Source: Sapria himalayana
Taxonomy: Eukaryota; Streptophyta; Magnoliopsida; Malpighiales; Rafflesiaceae
Length of the DNA stretch: 64,000 bases
Direction of reading: 5' to 3'
Assembly: GCA_029783825.1 (NCBI GenBank)
Contig: JAREIK010003105.1
Coordinates: 714,339-778,338, forward strand
Each line of letters starts with the position of its first letter. Within the stretch, counting starts at the first letter, position 1. Shown here in pieces: positions 38,310-52,232 of this stretch. A model generated the notes under the pieces. The model ran no database searches. It was given only the letters and a program-made list of their open reading frames with translations, and was not told the origin of the DNA. The translations under genes were made by a program, and so were the position numbers.

Positions 38310-40630
38310 TATAATAATGTTAAAATTTCTTTTCAAAAGTTAATACAATTTATATTTATAATAATCATAATAATTATATATCATATAAATTCAATATAAA
38401 CAATTTTATTGATGGATATTCTAATAATTATCAAAAAATAATTTCATAATCTATAATGAATAAGATTTATAATACTTAAAATAAAATATCAAAACCTAAA
38501 ATGATTCAAAAGCAAAGCAAAATATATCACTAAATTATAATTATTTGTTTTTAAATTTTTATTATTTTTATAAGTTTATCTATTTTTTGATGAAAAATAT
38601 TTTTAATAAATTATATTTTCAACTCATAATTTATTTTATAATTGATATATATATATAAATAAAAAACTAAATAATCACAATTACTTTTTTAAATTATAAT
38701 GAAAAAAAATAAAAATGAGATTTATTATTTATTATTTATTATTTAGGGTATACCGATTTAAAGTATTATCTATAGTGGGGTATCGGGATTTTGTAATTTA
38801 GTCATTTAAGTGCTTAGCCATTTAGTTGTGTATAGGTTTTATTTAAACAATTAAATAACAAAAAAAAATTTATTTTTTTTAAGTTTTTGACATTTTCAAA
38901 TGTTATAATCTTTGAAAATTTAATAATTTTAAATTTTTTTTTCAAAAGTGAATACTATATTTAGTTATAATAATTTTTATATTTATATATCATATAAATT
39001 CAATATAACCATTTTTATTGAAAAATATTCTAATAATGATCAAAAAATAAATTAATAATCTATTATTGATAAGTAAGATATCATTTAAAATATAATTACA
39101 AAACTTATAATGATTCAAAAGCAAAGCAAATTATATTACTATATAATAATTTTTTGTTTTTAATTTTTTTTTCTTTTAATAAGTTTATCTATATTTTTTT
39201 TGATGAAAAAAAATTTATATTAATTATATTTGTCTAACTCATAATTTATTTTTTAATTAATATTTATATTAAAATAAACAAAGAAATAAATAAAATGAAT
39301 ATTTAAAATTATAATAAAAAAAATAAGATTTATTCTTTATTATTTAGGGTATACCAGTTTAATTTAAATTAGATCTATCTCACTAATAATTTATTTTGTA
39401 ATTAATATTTCTATAAAAATAAACTGATAAATAATTAAAATAAAAATTTAAAATTATACTTAATAAAAATTAAAATGAGATTTATGATTTATTATTAATC
39501 TATACCAGTTTATTGGTTTTGACATTTAGGAATTTAGAGATTTATGTTTTTAGACATTTAGTATTTTATAGGTTTTATTTAAACAATAAAATAACAAAAA
39601 AAAATTTGTAATATTTTCTCATTTTCATAGGTTATAACCTCTTAAAATAAAATAAAATTTAAGATTTTCTGAAATTTGAATACAATATTTAGTTATAATA
39701 ATATTAATAATTATATATCATATAAATTCAATATAAACAATTTTATTGATAGATATTATAATAATGATCAAAAATTAAATTAATAAACAATTAATAATAA
39801 GATAGATATTGATTAGAAAATATTTAGAAAACCCAAATTGATTCAAAATTAAAGTAAAATATATTACTGAATAATAATTTTTACTTTTTAAATTTTACTT
39901 TTTTTATAAGCGTATATATGTTTTTTGATTAAAAATAAATAATTTAAATTATATTTATTGCACTCATAATTTATTTTGTAATAAATATTTCTATAAAAAT
40001 AAACTAATAAATAATTAAAATGAATATTTAAAATTATAATAAATAGAAATAAAAATTAGATTTATTAATTATTATGTATTATATAGTGGTTTAATGGTTT
40101 ATGTATTTAGGTATTACGGGGTTTTGGAGTTTACAGATTTAATTGTGTATGCATTTAGTGGTTTATAGTTTTTATTTTAAAAATAAAATAACAAAAAATT
40201 TATTTTTATTATTTTTTGATATTTTCAAAGGTTAAAACCTTTGAAAATATAATAATTTTTAATTTTTTTTCAAAAGTGTATTCAATATTTATTTATAATA
40301 ATCATTATATTTATATTTCATATAAAATCAATATAAATAATCTTATTGATAAATATTCTAATAATGATCAAATAATAAATTAATAATCTATTATTAATAA
40401 GATAGATATCAATTAAAAAATAATTACGAAACCAAAAATGATTCAGAAGCAAAGCAAAATATATTACTATATAATAATTTTTGGTTTTAAATTTTTTTTT
40501 CTTTTTAAAAGTTTATCTATATTTTTTTGATGAAAAATAATTTATATAAATTATATTTGTCTAACTCATAATTCATTTTGTAATTAATATTTATATAAAA
40601 ATAAACAAATAAATATTAAAATGAATATTT
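38284..40630 (-). repeat. Inverted satellite block, 4 monomers
   Basis: Monomers here read on the minus strand. The telomere-like tract appears as its G-rich complement (for example tttagggtata near 38740 and 39345) and 'tcaatataaacaatttta' replaces its complement. Palindrome-equivalent cores lie near 38292, 38895, 39630 and 40230, giving the usual ~600/735/600 spacing. The right joint lies in 'gaatatttaaataaa' (about 40624-40637), which is itself palindromic (atttaaat). Confidence 0.9.
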
Positions 40631-41670
40631 AAATAAATCCTATAAACCACTAAATGCATACATAGTTAAATCAGTAAACTCTTAAACCCTGTAATGCCTA
40701 AATACATAAACCATTAAACTACTATATACTACTTAATAATTAATAAATCTAATTTTTATTTCTATTTATTATAATTTTAAATATTCATTTTAATTATTTA
40801 TTAGTTTATTTTTATAGAAATATTTATTACAAAATAAAGTATGAGTGCGAAAATATAATTTAATTAATTTATTTTTAATAAAAAAAAATATACACTTATA
40901 AAAGAAGTAGAAATTTAAAAATTTTTAAAATTATTATCCAGTATTATATTTTACTTTAATTTTGAATCAATTTGGTATACATTAATAATAAATCTTAAAT
41001 CTCATTTTAATTTTTATTCAGTATAATTTTAAATTTTTATTTTAATTATTTATCAGTTTATTTTTATAGAAATATTAATTACAAAATAAATTATTAGTGA
41101 GACGCATCTAATTTAAATTAAACCGGTATCCCAAAATAATAAATAATAAATAATAAATAATAAATCTCATTTTTTTTCATTATAATTTTAAATATTCATC
41201 TTAATTATTTATTTGTTTATTTATATATAAATATTAATTACAAAATAAATTATGAGTTAGACAAATATACTTTATATAAATTATTTTTCATAAAAAAATA
41301 TAGATAAACTTATTAAAACAAGAAAAAATTCGAAAACAAAAAATTATTATATAGTAATATAATTTTCTTTGCTTCTGAATCATTTTATGTTTTGTAATTA
41401 TATTTTAATTAATATTTATCTTATTATTAATGGATTATTAATTTATTTTTTGATTAGTATTATAATATTTATCAATAAAATTGTTTATATTGAATTTATA
41501 TAATATATAAATATAATGATTAGTATAACTAAATATTGTATTCACATTTGAAAAAAATTTAAAAATTAATATATTTTCAATGGTTATAGCATTTGAAAAT
41601 ATCAAAAAATAATAACAATAATTTTTTTGTTATTTTATTTTTAAAATAAAACCTATAAACCACTAAATGC
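40631..41670 (+). repeat. Satellite block before hAT D
   Basis: Forward-orientation satellite containing a hybrid joint at about 40975, where 'gaatcaattt' passes directly into 'ggtatacattaataat' and skips about 350 bp of monomer. A run of AATAAATAAT lies at 41140-41163. It ends with 'ccactaaatgc' at the hAT insertion point. Confidence 0.88.
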
Positions 41671-44600
41671 TAGGGGTGCTCATGGAATGGTATGGGATGG
41701 GGATTACAAATCTTCCGTCCCTTCCCATAGTTCGGATATTTTATTTTTGAAGATCCAGACCAATCCCATAGGTTGAATATTTCGGGACGGGATGGGACAT
41801 AGATCAGGGATTTTGAGGAGAGAAAACGGTTCCGGGACGGCACGGAATAGGACATTTTTTTCAATTTATTTTCTTCAAACCAGCCAAGTTAGTTCATGTC
41901 GAAACCTTTTGTTGTACCATTTATCATTCCTTAGTTATGTATCTTTCAAACTCAAATTGGGCCAATTTTCTTTTGTCAAATAAGCTGAATACCGCAAACG
42001 AGTTCCATTACCTTGTCAAAAGCTTTGATGTGCAGAAAAGGATAGAAATGTTAAATAGAACTGGAGCGAGTTGTGTGCTTAATTTGGTTCTTTGTTTTGT
42101 CACAAGTTGGTTTTGTTCAACTTAGTGAAATTGAACATAAAAGCAATACTACATTTTTTAAACAATTACTTAAAATATTCAGGAATAGCTAAAGATGACC
42201 ACAAACATTGGTAGCAGCAATTACTACTTAAGTAATTGCTAAAATTAGGCATCTTAATATAACAAAAAAAAAATACAACTAATAACAACAATGATAATGA
42301 TCATTTTAAAGGTCCAACCCGGAATAGCAAAGAAAATCCAAACCCAATTGATTATCTCTTCTACAACTCCTCCCTTTCTTCCTCCACTATAGAAGTACAA
42401 CCATAGATGAAAACCTATTAATCATGTAGACATAAATTTATAAGATGAAAGAGTAATAAAAAAATAAAATATTACCTTATAAAATTTAATACACTCATTC
42501 CAAATTTAGTTGGCCAACTTTAGTTGGAAAATATTTGGATCTTGTGACCCCTGTGAAAAATATAAGTGAAACATATTTTTATTAAATTGAATGAATAAAA
42601 TAAGTAAAAGTGAAATTAAAATTTACAAGATTTTTATACTAACCTGATTCATTATCATCAAGGTCTTGAAAACTAATAATTCAATTTCAATAGGTTTGTT
42701 TGAGCTTCTCAACCAATCTTGTAGACATATGGGAACTTCAGCTGTAATAGGTGTTAAAGAACTCCTAAATTTATCTAAAGTGCTCCCCCTAATGCTAAAT
42801 GTATATTCGTAGGCCACAGTAGATGCTTGGATAGAAAATACATCCCTTGCAACATTTTCCAAAGAAGGATACCTAACCTCATTTACCATCCACCAGTTTA
42901 GAAGATCAAAATCAATTCTATTTTTTTTAAGTTTGTCCTCCAAGTACGTATCCAACTCTTCCAAAGCTGCAACTTCTTGTTCTTTCTCCAATTCAACAAA
43001 AATAATCATCAACATAAGTATCACTACCATCAAATAAATCAACATTTTTCTTCAACAGAGTATAAAAGAAATCATCTTATTTTGATTAATCTTCATTTAA
43101 ATCTTTATAATCATCCATCATCTCATTTAAAGCATTAATAACGTTTTTCACCAAATTTTTAGCCAATTCCTCTACATAATGCTAAGTTTACTTAACCTTG
43201 AGATATTTGAGCTTATATCTAGTATCCAACACTACTGCTACAAAAATCATAATATTTGTTGACTGAAGAGAACCCCAATATTTGTTGAATTTATGCCTCA
43301 TTTTCATGCCCATTTCAGACACCATTGTATCTCTACTATTTTTAAAAAGCTCAATTTTTTTTCAAAATTCGAATAATCTAAGGAAATAAACACTAGAGGT
43401 AGAATATTATGAACCATAAAATTTACAAGTTACCTCATAAAAAGTTTTCAAGAAATGAGCCAAAATTTTGGCGTTTGTTCAGTCTCTCTTAGTTGGAACA
43501 TTTGAACCAAGCTGCTTCAAAAATGTTTTGTCTTTGTCCTCCAACTTATCAAATTCTTTTTGATATTTTATATCAATTTCTAGCATCAAAAAAGTTGAAT
43601 TCCATCTTGTAAGACAATCTAATTGCAATGAAGATCCATATGTCAAGTTTGTTTCTTCAACACATAATTTAAACATATCTAATCATTTAGGACTGCTTCT
43701 AACATATTTCACCACACCTTTAATTTTTTGAATACCACCCTCAACTATTTCAATGCCATCTCTGACAATTAAGTTTAGGATATGACCATGACATCTCATA
43801 TGAAAATGCTCGCCTCTCAAAGGTACAACACTTTTCTTCACAAGGCTTTTTTAAAATTGTTCAATTGCAACATCATTATTTGATGCATTGTCAATAGTAA
43901 TGCACATCATCTTTCTCAAACCCCATTCATTCATGCAAAACTCAATAGCATTTCTAATATTAACACCAGAATGACTTTTAATTACACAAAAGTTCAAAAT
44001 AGTTTTATGCATATTCCATTAAGAATCAATGAAATGAATAGTCAAAAATATATAAGACAAATTTTGAATGCTAGTCCAAGTGTTGGTAGTCAATGAAACT
44101 CTACAACAATGATATGATAAGCTATCAAATAATTTCTTATTTTCCTTCACAAACAAAGAAAAACAATCCCTCAACGTGGGGTGCCTAGAGAAAATTTTAA
44201 ATTGAGGCATGCTAACTTCACAAAACTTCTTAAACTCATCCCTCTCAACAAACCTAAAAGGCAATTCATCTTTTATGATCATTTTCACCAAAGCCTCTCT
44301 AACTAGTTGTTGATCAAATTGCCAGCAAGTTAATTTTTTATTCTCTAAACTAGTACCTTTAGTGAAACTCAACAAAGATTGTGACTTGTCTTTACCTTTG
44401 TGAGCTTCTATTAATTCTTTTTTGTGTGGAAATTTTCTACAAGTCTCTCTCAAGTATTTCCATAAACCCGAAGTACCTTGATCACTTTTTGTGAAATATT
44501 CTTTCCTACACCATATACAAATTGCCCTACTAGTTTCATTTCCCTCTGAATCAACTAATATCTCATAAGTTTCCCAAACAGCAGACTTATACTTTTTATG

Positions 44601-45366
44601 AGCTTGAGGTTCATATGTACCTTGACTTTCTTTTACAATTGGAATTGACGAACCTGCCATTACAATAGGAGGGTTCGTGAAAGAATGATGATTGGATTTA
44701 CCAGTACTTTGATCATTTGAGAAGTGATCATCTTCAATTTATTGTATTTTTCGTTTACCGCTAGATTGTGCCATCTGGATTGCCATTAATTAATATGATA
44801 TGCTAAGCATAAATACATATAAATATTTCAAACAAGCAAGCTCTACAAAACTGACTTAACACATTCATCCTTCTCATTCAGCCCAACCACAACGCTACAA
44901 TCAATACTCAACAAAACTGACTGAGACATATAATAATAATAATTAATAACTCAATTTTCGTCAAAAAAACAAACCAAAAGGCTGGTGGCATCTGAGACAC
45001 GGTGGAGGCAACCATAAGTGCGACGGAAAAGGGCTGGACCTAACTGAACAAGGCTTGAACGACTTGAGGTGGCCTGGAACTAGGCGGAACAGCAATAGGT
45101 GCGTCGGAATTGAATGGGCAGTAGCGGAATTGGTGGCATCTTCATGTTATATATATATATATATTGATGGTTCTAATATCTGGTTTTTAGGATGGGATGG
45201 TTCTCGGGATGGATATTGCTTAAGCTCCGGAACCATCCCAAAAGAAAAAATGCGTGAAAGAATGGGACTGGAAAAGTCAAAGTCAATAGATTTTTCTCAG
45301 TCCCGATTTTTTCGGGACAAGACTTCGGTTCGGGTCTCGAATCTCCGAGTCCCGTGAGCAGCCCTA
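41671..45366 (-). mobile_element. hAT transposon copy D, complete, best-preserved ends
   Basis: A 3,696-bp element. It starts TAGGGGTGCTCATGG (41671) and ends gtgagcagcccta (45366). The flanking 8-mers ctaaatgc (41663-41670) and ctaattgc (45367-45374) match at 7 of 8, the clearest 8-bp target duplication in the window. GC-rich subterminal repeats (gggatgg, gggacgg, ggaaccatccc) lie at both ends, and (TA)n is at 45151-45164. The transposase is on the minus strand. The left flank is 'cctataaaccactaaatgc' rather than the 'cccctaaacc' of B and C, but the right flank shares their derived satellite variants. Confidence 0.93.
42639..44774 (-). pseudogene. hAT transposase pseudogene, copy D
   Basis: The ancestral ATG is at 44774-44772 (MAQSSGKRKIQ), then the shared TAA. 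The open frame 44660-44019 (213 aa) begins at an ATG that is ACG in B and C. It holds the BED finger (CIWCRKEY.., GTSGLWKYLRETC, with Tyr at the usual His), FVERDEFKKFCEVSMPQFKI and TTNTWTSIQNLSYIFLT, where the first catalytic Asp is Asn. The frame then stops at HFIDS-stop. TIDNASNNDVAIEQ, with the second Asp, is readable at about 43900-43860. RWNSTFLML lies at 43676-43479 and ends TERD-type-stop; the dimerisation domain lies at 43045-42639. The gene is dead by several stops, a frameshift and the active-site change. Confidence 0.88.
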
Positions 45367-48300
45367 CTAATTGCATCTAAAGTTAAATTAGTAAACTCCT
45401 AAACCGAGGAATGCCTAAATACATAAACTATTAAACCGCTAAATACTACTTAATAATTAATAAATCTATTTTTTATTACTATTTATTATTTGTTTAAATA
45501 TTCATTTTAATTATTTACTAGTGTAATTATTTAGAAATATTTATTACAAAATAAATTATAAGTGATACAAATAAAATTTAAATAATATATTATTTATCTA
45601 ATAAAAATATATGCTTATAAAAGAAGTATAAATTTAAAAATTAAAAATTATTATCAAGTAATATAAGTTACTTTAATTTTGAATCAATTTGGATTTTGTA
45701 AATATTTTTTAATTAATATCTATCTTAATATTAATAGTTTATAAATTTAATTTTTGATCATTATTATAATATCTATCTATAAAATTATTTATATTAAATT
45801 TATATGATATATAATTTTTAATATTATTATAACAAAATATTGTATTAAAATTTCAAAAAATTTTAAATATTATTATATTTTCAAAAGTTATAACCTATGA
45901 AAATGATGAAAAAATATAGAAATTTTTTTTATTATTTTATTTTTTTAAATAAAACCTATAAACCACTTAAAGCCTAAAAATATAAATCGCTAATCTATAA
46001 TGACAAAACCTCTAAATACTTAAACCTTTAAATAGGTGTAGATTAATAAAAAATTATAAATCTCAATTTTATATTTTTATTAAGTATAATTTTAAATTTT
46101 TATTTTAATTATTCATAAGTTTATTTTTATAGAAATATTAAATACAAAATGAATTATTAGTGAGACAGATCTAATTTAAATTAAATCGGTATCCATAAAT
46201 AATAAATAATAAATCTCATTTTTTTTTTCATTATAATTTTAAATATTTATTTTAATTATTTATTTGTTTATTTATATATAAATATTAATTACAAAATAAA
46301 TTGAGTTAGACAAATATAATTTATATAAATTATTTTTCATTAAAAAATTATTATATAGAAATAGATTTCACTTTTTTTCTGAATTATTTTAGGTTTTCTA
46401 ATTATATTTTAATTAATATCTATCTTATTAATAATAGATTATTAATTTATTTTTTGATCATTATTAGAATATTTATCAATAAAATTGTTTATATTGAATT
46501 TATATGATATATAAATATAATGATTATTATAACTAAATATTGTATTCACATTTTAAAAAATTTAAAAATTATTATATTTTCAAAGGTTTAACCTTTGAAA
46601 ATATCTAAAAATAATAAAAATAAATTTTTTATTATTTTATTTTTTTAATAAAACCTATAAACCACTAAATGCATACACAATTAAATCAGTAAACTCTTAA
46701 ACCTAATAATGCCTAAATACATAAACCATTAAACCGCTATATACTACTTAATAATTAATAAATCTAATTTTTATTTCTATTTATTATAATTTTAAATATT
46801 CATTTTAATTATTTATTAGTTTATTTTTATAGAAATATTTATTACAAATTAAATTTTGAGAGCGACATATATATTTTAATTACTTTTTTTTTAATCAAAA
46901 AATATATATGCTTATAAAAGAAGTAAAAATTTAAAAATTAAAAATTATTATCTAGTAATATATCTTACTTTAATTTTGAATCAATTTGGGTTTTGTAAAT
47001 ATTTTTTAATTAATATCAATCTTTTTATCCAGTAATATCAATCTTTTTATTAACAGTTTATTAATTTAAATTTTGATAATTATTATAATATCTATCAATA
47101 AAATTGTTTATATTTAATTTATATGATATATAATTATTATAATAATTATTACAAAATATTGTATTCACATTTCAAAAAATTTTAAATATTATTATATTTT
47201 TAAAGGTTATAACCTATGAAATGAGAAAAAATTACAAATTTTTTTTTTGTTATTTTATTGTTTAAATAAAACCAATAAGCCACTAAATGCGCAAAAACAT
47301 AAATTGCTAAACTCTTAAACGACAAATCCTTTAAATAACCATTAAATAGGTGTACATTAATAAAAAATCATAAATTTGAATTTAATTTTTATTAGGTATA
47401 GTTTTCATTTTTATTTTAATTATTTATAAGTTTATTTTTATAGAAATATTAAATACAAAATAAATTATTTGTGAGATAGATCTAATTTAAATTAAACCGG
47501 TATGCCTAATTATTAATTAATAAATCTCATTTTTTTTCATTATAATTTTAAATATTAATTTTAACTATTTATTAGTTTATTTATATATAATTATTAATTA
47601 CAAAATAAATTGAGTTAGACAAATATAATTTATATAAATTATTTTTCATTAAAAAATTATTAATAATATTTTAAAAGAAAAAAAAATTTCAAAACAAAAA
47701 ATTATTATATAGTAATATATTTTACTTTTTTTCTGAATTATTTTAGGTTTTGTAATTATATTTTAATTGATATTTATCTTATTAATAATAGATTATTAAT
47801 CTATTTTTTGATCATTATTAGAATATTTATCGATAAAATTGTTTATATTCAATTTATATGATATATAAATATAATGATTATTATAACTAAATATTGTATT
47901 CACATTTAAAAAAAATTTAAAAATTATTATATATTTTAATGGTTATAACCTTTGAAAATATCAAAAAATAATAAAAATAAATTTTTTATTATTTTATTTT
48001 TTTAATAAAACCTATAAACCACTAAATGCATACACAGTTAAATCAGTAAACTCCTAAACCTCATAATGCCTAAATACATAAACCATTTAACCGCTATATA
48101 CTACTTAATAATTAATAAATCTAATTTTTACTCCTAATTATTTTAATTTTAAATATTGATTTTAATTATTCATTAGTTTATTTTTATAAAAATATTTATT
48201 ACAGATTAAATTATGAGAGTGACATATATATTTTAATTAATTTATTTTTAATAAAAAAAATATATGCTTATAAAAGAAGTAAAAATTTAAAAATTAAAAA

Positions 48301-51300
48301 TTATTATCCAGTAATATATTTTACTTTAATTTTGAATCAATTTGGGTTTTGTAAATATTTTTTAATCTATATCAATCTTTTTATCCAGCAATATCAATCT
48401 TTTTATTAATAGTTTATTAATTTAAATTTTGATAATTATTATAATATCTATCAATAAAATTATTTATATTGAATTTATATGATATATAATTATTAAAATA
48501 ATTATAACTAAAAATTGTATTCACATTTCAAAAAATTTTAAATATTATTATATTTTCAAAGGATATAACCTATGAAATGAGAAAAAAATACAAAATTTTT
48601 TTTGTTATTTTATTGTTTAAATAAAACCTATAAGCCACTAAATGTGTAAAAACATAAATTGCTAAACTATTAAATGACAAAACCTCTAAATACTTAAACC
48701 ATTAAATAGGTCTACATTAATAAAAAATCATAATTCTCAATTTAATTTTTATTAACTATAATTTAAAATTTTTATTTCAATTATTTATAAGTTTGTTTTT
48801 ATAGAAATATTAAATACAAAATAAATTATTAGGGAGACAGATCTAATTTAAATAATTTATTTTTCATCAAAAAAGAAATATATATCCTTATAAAAAGAGG
48901 AAAAATTTTAAAAACAAAATTTATTATTTAGTAATATATTTTATTTTTTATTTTGAATCATCTTAGATTTTGTAATTATATTTTAATTTATATCATTCTT
49001 ATTAATAATAGTATATTAATTTTTTATTGATCATTATTATAATATCTATTAATAAAATTATTAATATTGAGTTTACATAATATATAATTATTAAGATTAT
49101 TATTACTGAATATTATATTCACATTTTAAAAAAATTAAAAATTATTATAATTTCAAAGGTTATAACCTTCGAAAATTAAAAAAAAATCAAAAAATTAAAT
49201 TTTTTATTTTTTCATTCTTTAAATAAAAACTATAAATCACTAAAGGCCTAAACACTTAAATCACTAAACCCCAAAAGACCTAAATACTTAAACCATTAAA
49301 CTAGTATATCCTGAATAATAAATAATAAATCTTTATTTTATTTTTATTCATTATAATTTTAAATAATCATTTTAATTATTTATTAGTTTATTTTTATAGA
49401 ATTATAAATTAAAAATAAATTTTGACGAAGACAAATATAATTTACATAATTTACTTTTAATAATAAAAAATTAAACTTATAAAAAGAAGCAAAAAATCAA
49501 AGAATGTATTATTTTGTCATATATTTTAGTTTGATTTTGAATAAATTTATGTTTTGCAAATATATTTAAAATAATATCTATATTATTAAAAATAGTTTAT
49601 TAATTTATTTTTTGATCATTAATATAATATATTTATATATAATTATTTATATTGAATTTACATGATATATAATTATTAAGATTATCATATCTATATATAG
49701 TATTCACATATAAAAAAATTTTAAAAATTGTTATATTTTCAAAGTTTATAACCTTCAAAAATGAGAAAAAATAACAAAAATAAATTTTTTGTTATATCAT
49801 TGTTTAGATAAAACTTATAAACCATTAAATGCCTAAATACAAAAATATCTAAACTCCTAAATCCCGAAGCCCCTAAATACTTAAACCTTTAAACTCTAAA
49901 CCTTAAATATAATTAATATAATTTAAAGAAATATTAATAACAAAATAATTCTGAGTGATACAAATATAATTTAAATAATATATTTTTCATCAAAAAAACA
50001 TATAAGCTTATAAAATGATGCAAAAACTAAAAAAAATTATTATTTAGTAATTGATTGTACTTTGATTTTGAATCATTTTTGTTTTTAAATTATATTTTAA
50101 TTTATATCTATCATATTAAAAATAGTTTATTAATTAATTTTTTGATAATTGATATAATATCTATCAATAAAATTGTTTATATTTAGTTTATATTATATAT
50201 AGTTATAATATTTATTATTACTAAATATTGTATTCACATTTTAAAAAAATTTTAAAATTATTATATTTTCAAATGTTATAACCTTTTAAAATTTGAAAAA
50301 ATATCAAAAATAAATATTTTGTTATTTGTTTGTTTGAATAAAACCTATAAACCAATAAATGCCTAAATACTTAAATCAATAACTTCTAAGTCTTGAAAAC
50401 CCTAAATAGATAAATTTTTTAAACATGTATATCCTAAATAATAAATAATAAATTTCATTTATATTTTTTTCAATATAATTTTAAATATTCATTTTGATTA
50501 TTTATTTGTTTATTTTTATATAAATATTAATTACAAAATAAATTATAAGTAATACAAATATAATTTATATAAATTATTTTTCAACAAAAAGATATATATA
50601 AACTTAATAAAAGAAGAAAAAAATTAAAAACAAAAAATTATTATATAGTAATTTATTTTACTTTGTTTATGAATTAATTTAGGTTTTGTAATTATATTTT
50701 AATTGATATCTAACTTAATAATAATAGATTATTAATTTATTTTTTGTTCATTATTATAATATTTATTAATAAAAATATTTATATTTAATTTATATGATAT
50801 ATAAATTTAATAATTATAATAACTAAATATTGTATCACTTTTGAAAAAAATTTTAAAATTATTATATTTTGAAAGATTATAACCTTTGAACATGTGAAAA
50901 AACAAAAAAAATATTTTTTTTTATTATTTCATCGTTTAAATAAAACCAATAAATCACGAAATGCCTAATCACTTAAATCACTAAACTATCAAATCCTGAT
51001 ACTCGTATATAGATAATCGTTTAAACAGGTATACCCTAAATAATAATTAATAAATCTCAATTTTATTTGTTTTCATTATTATTTAAAAAATTCATTTTGA
51101 TTGTTAAGTTTTTTATTTATATATATATATTAATTATAAAATAAATTATGAGTTAAAAATATAATTTATAAAAATAATTTTTCATCAAAAATAGATAAGC
51201 TTATAAAAAAAAATTTAAAAACAAATAATTATTATTAAGTAATATATTTTGCATTGTTTCTGAATCATTTTAGGTTTTGATATTATATTTTAAGTAATAT

Positions 51301-52232
51301 CAATGTTATTCATAATAGATTTTTAATTTATTTTTTGATAATTATTAGAATATCTATGAATAAAATTGTTTATATTGAATTTAAATGATATATAATTATT
51401 ATGATTATTATAAATAAATATTGTATTCACTTTTGAAAAAAATTTAAAAATTATTTATTTTCAAAGGTTATAATCTTAAAAAATGAGAAAGAATACAAAA
51501 AATAATTTTTTTGTTATTTCTTTTTTAAATAAAACCTATAGACCACTAAATGCTTACTTACTTAAATCAGTACCTCATAAAACCTGAAAGCCCTAAATAC
51601 ATAAACCTTATAACAACTGTATACTACTTAATAAATAATAAATCTCATTTTTATTTCTATTTATTATTATTTTAAATATTCATTTTAATTATTTATATTT
51701 TAATTTTTTAAAAAAATTAATTACAATATAAATTTCGAGTGAGACAGATATTATTTATATAATTTATTTTTAATCATAAAAAATTATAAGCTTATAAAAA
51801 GATGGAAAAATTTAAAAATTAAATATTATTATTTAGTAATATATTTGTATTTGATTTTGAATCATTTTGTGTTATGTAAATATATTTTAATTAATATTTA
51901 TATTATTAATAATAGTTTATTAATTTACTTTTTGATCATTATTATAATATCTATCATTAAAATTATTTATATTGAATTTATATGATATATAATTAATAAG
52001 ATTAATACTATTATACATGGTATTCACATTTCAAAAGATTTTAAAAATTATTTTATTTTCAAAGGTTATAACCTTTGAAAATCTAAAAAAAAATCTAAAA
52101 AAAAAATTTTTAATTTTTATTATATAAATAAAACCTAAATACCACTAAATGCCTAGAAACATAAATTGCTAAACTCCTAAATGACATAAGCCACAAATAA
52201 TCAATCCATTAAACTAGTATACCATATTTAAT
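45367..52232 (+). repeat. Satellite array block after hAT D
   Basis: Palindrome-equivalent cores start at 45886, 46585, 47205, 47941, 48561, 49158, 49744, 50274, 50875, 51466 and 52064. The runs 46585-47205 and 47941-48561 are a tandem repeat of a 600+740 dimer sharing an unusual 20-bp duplication ('atccagtaatatcaatctttt', near 47025 and 48380). The run 49158-50875 repeats the 590/530/600 order, and 50875-52064 matches 15800-16996 at ~35.07 kb offset. No genes seen. Confidence 0.9.
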
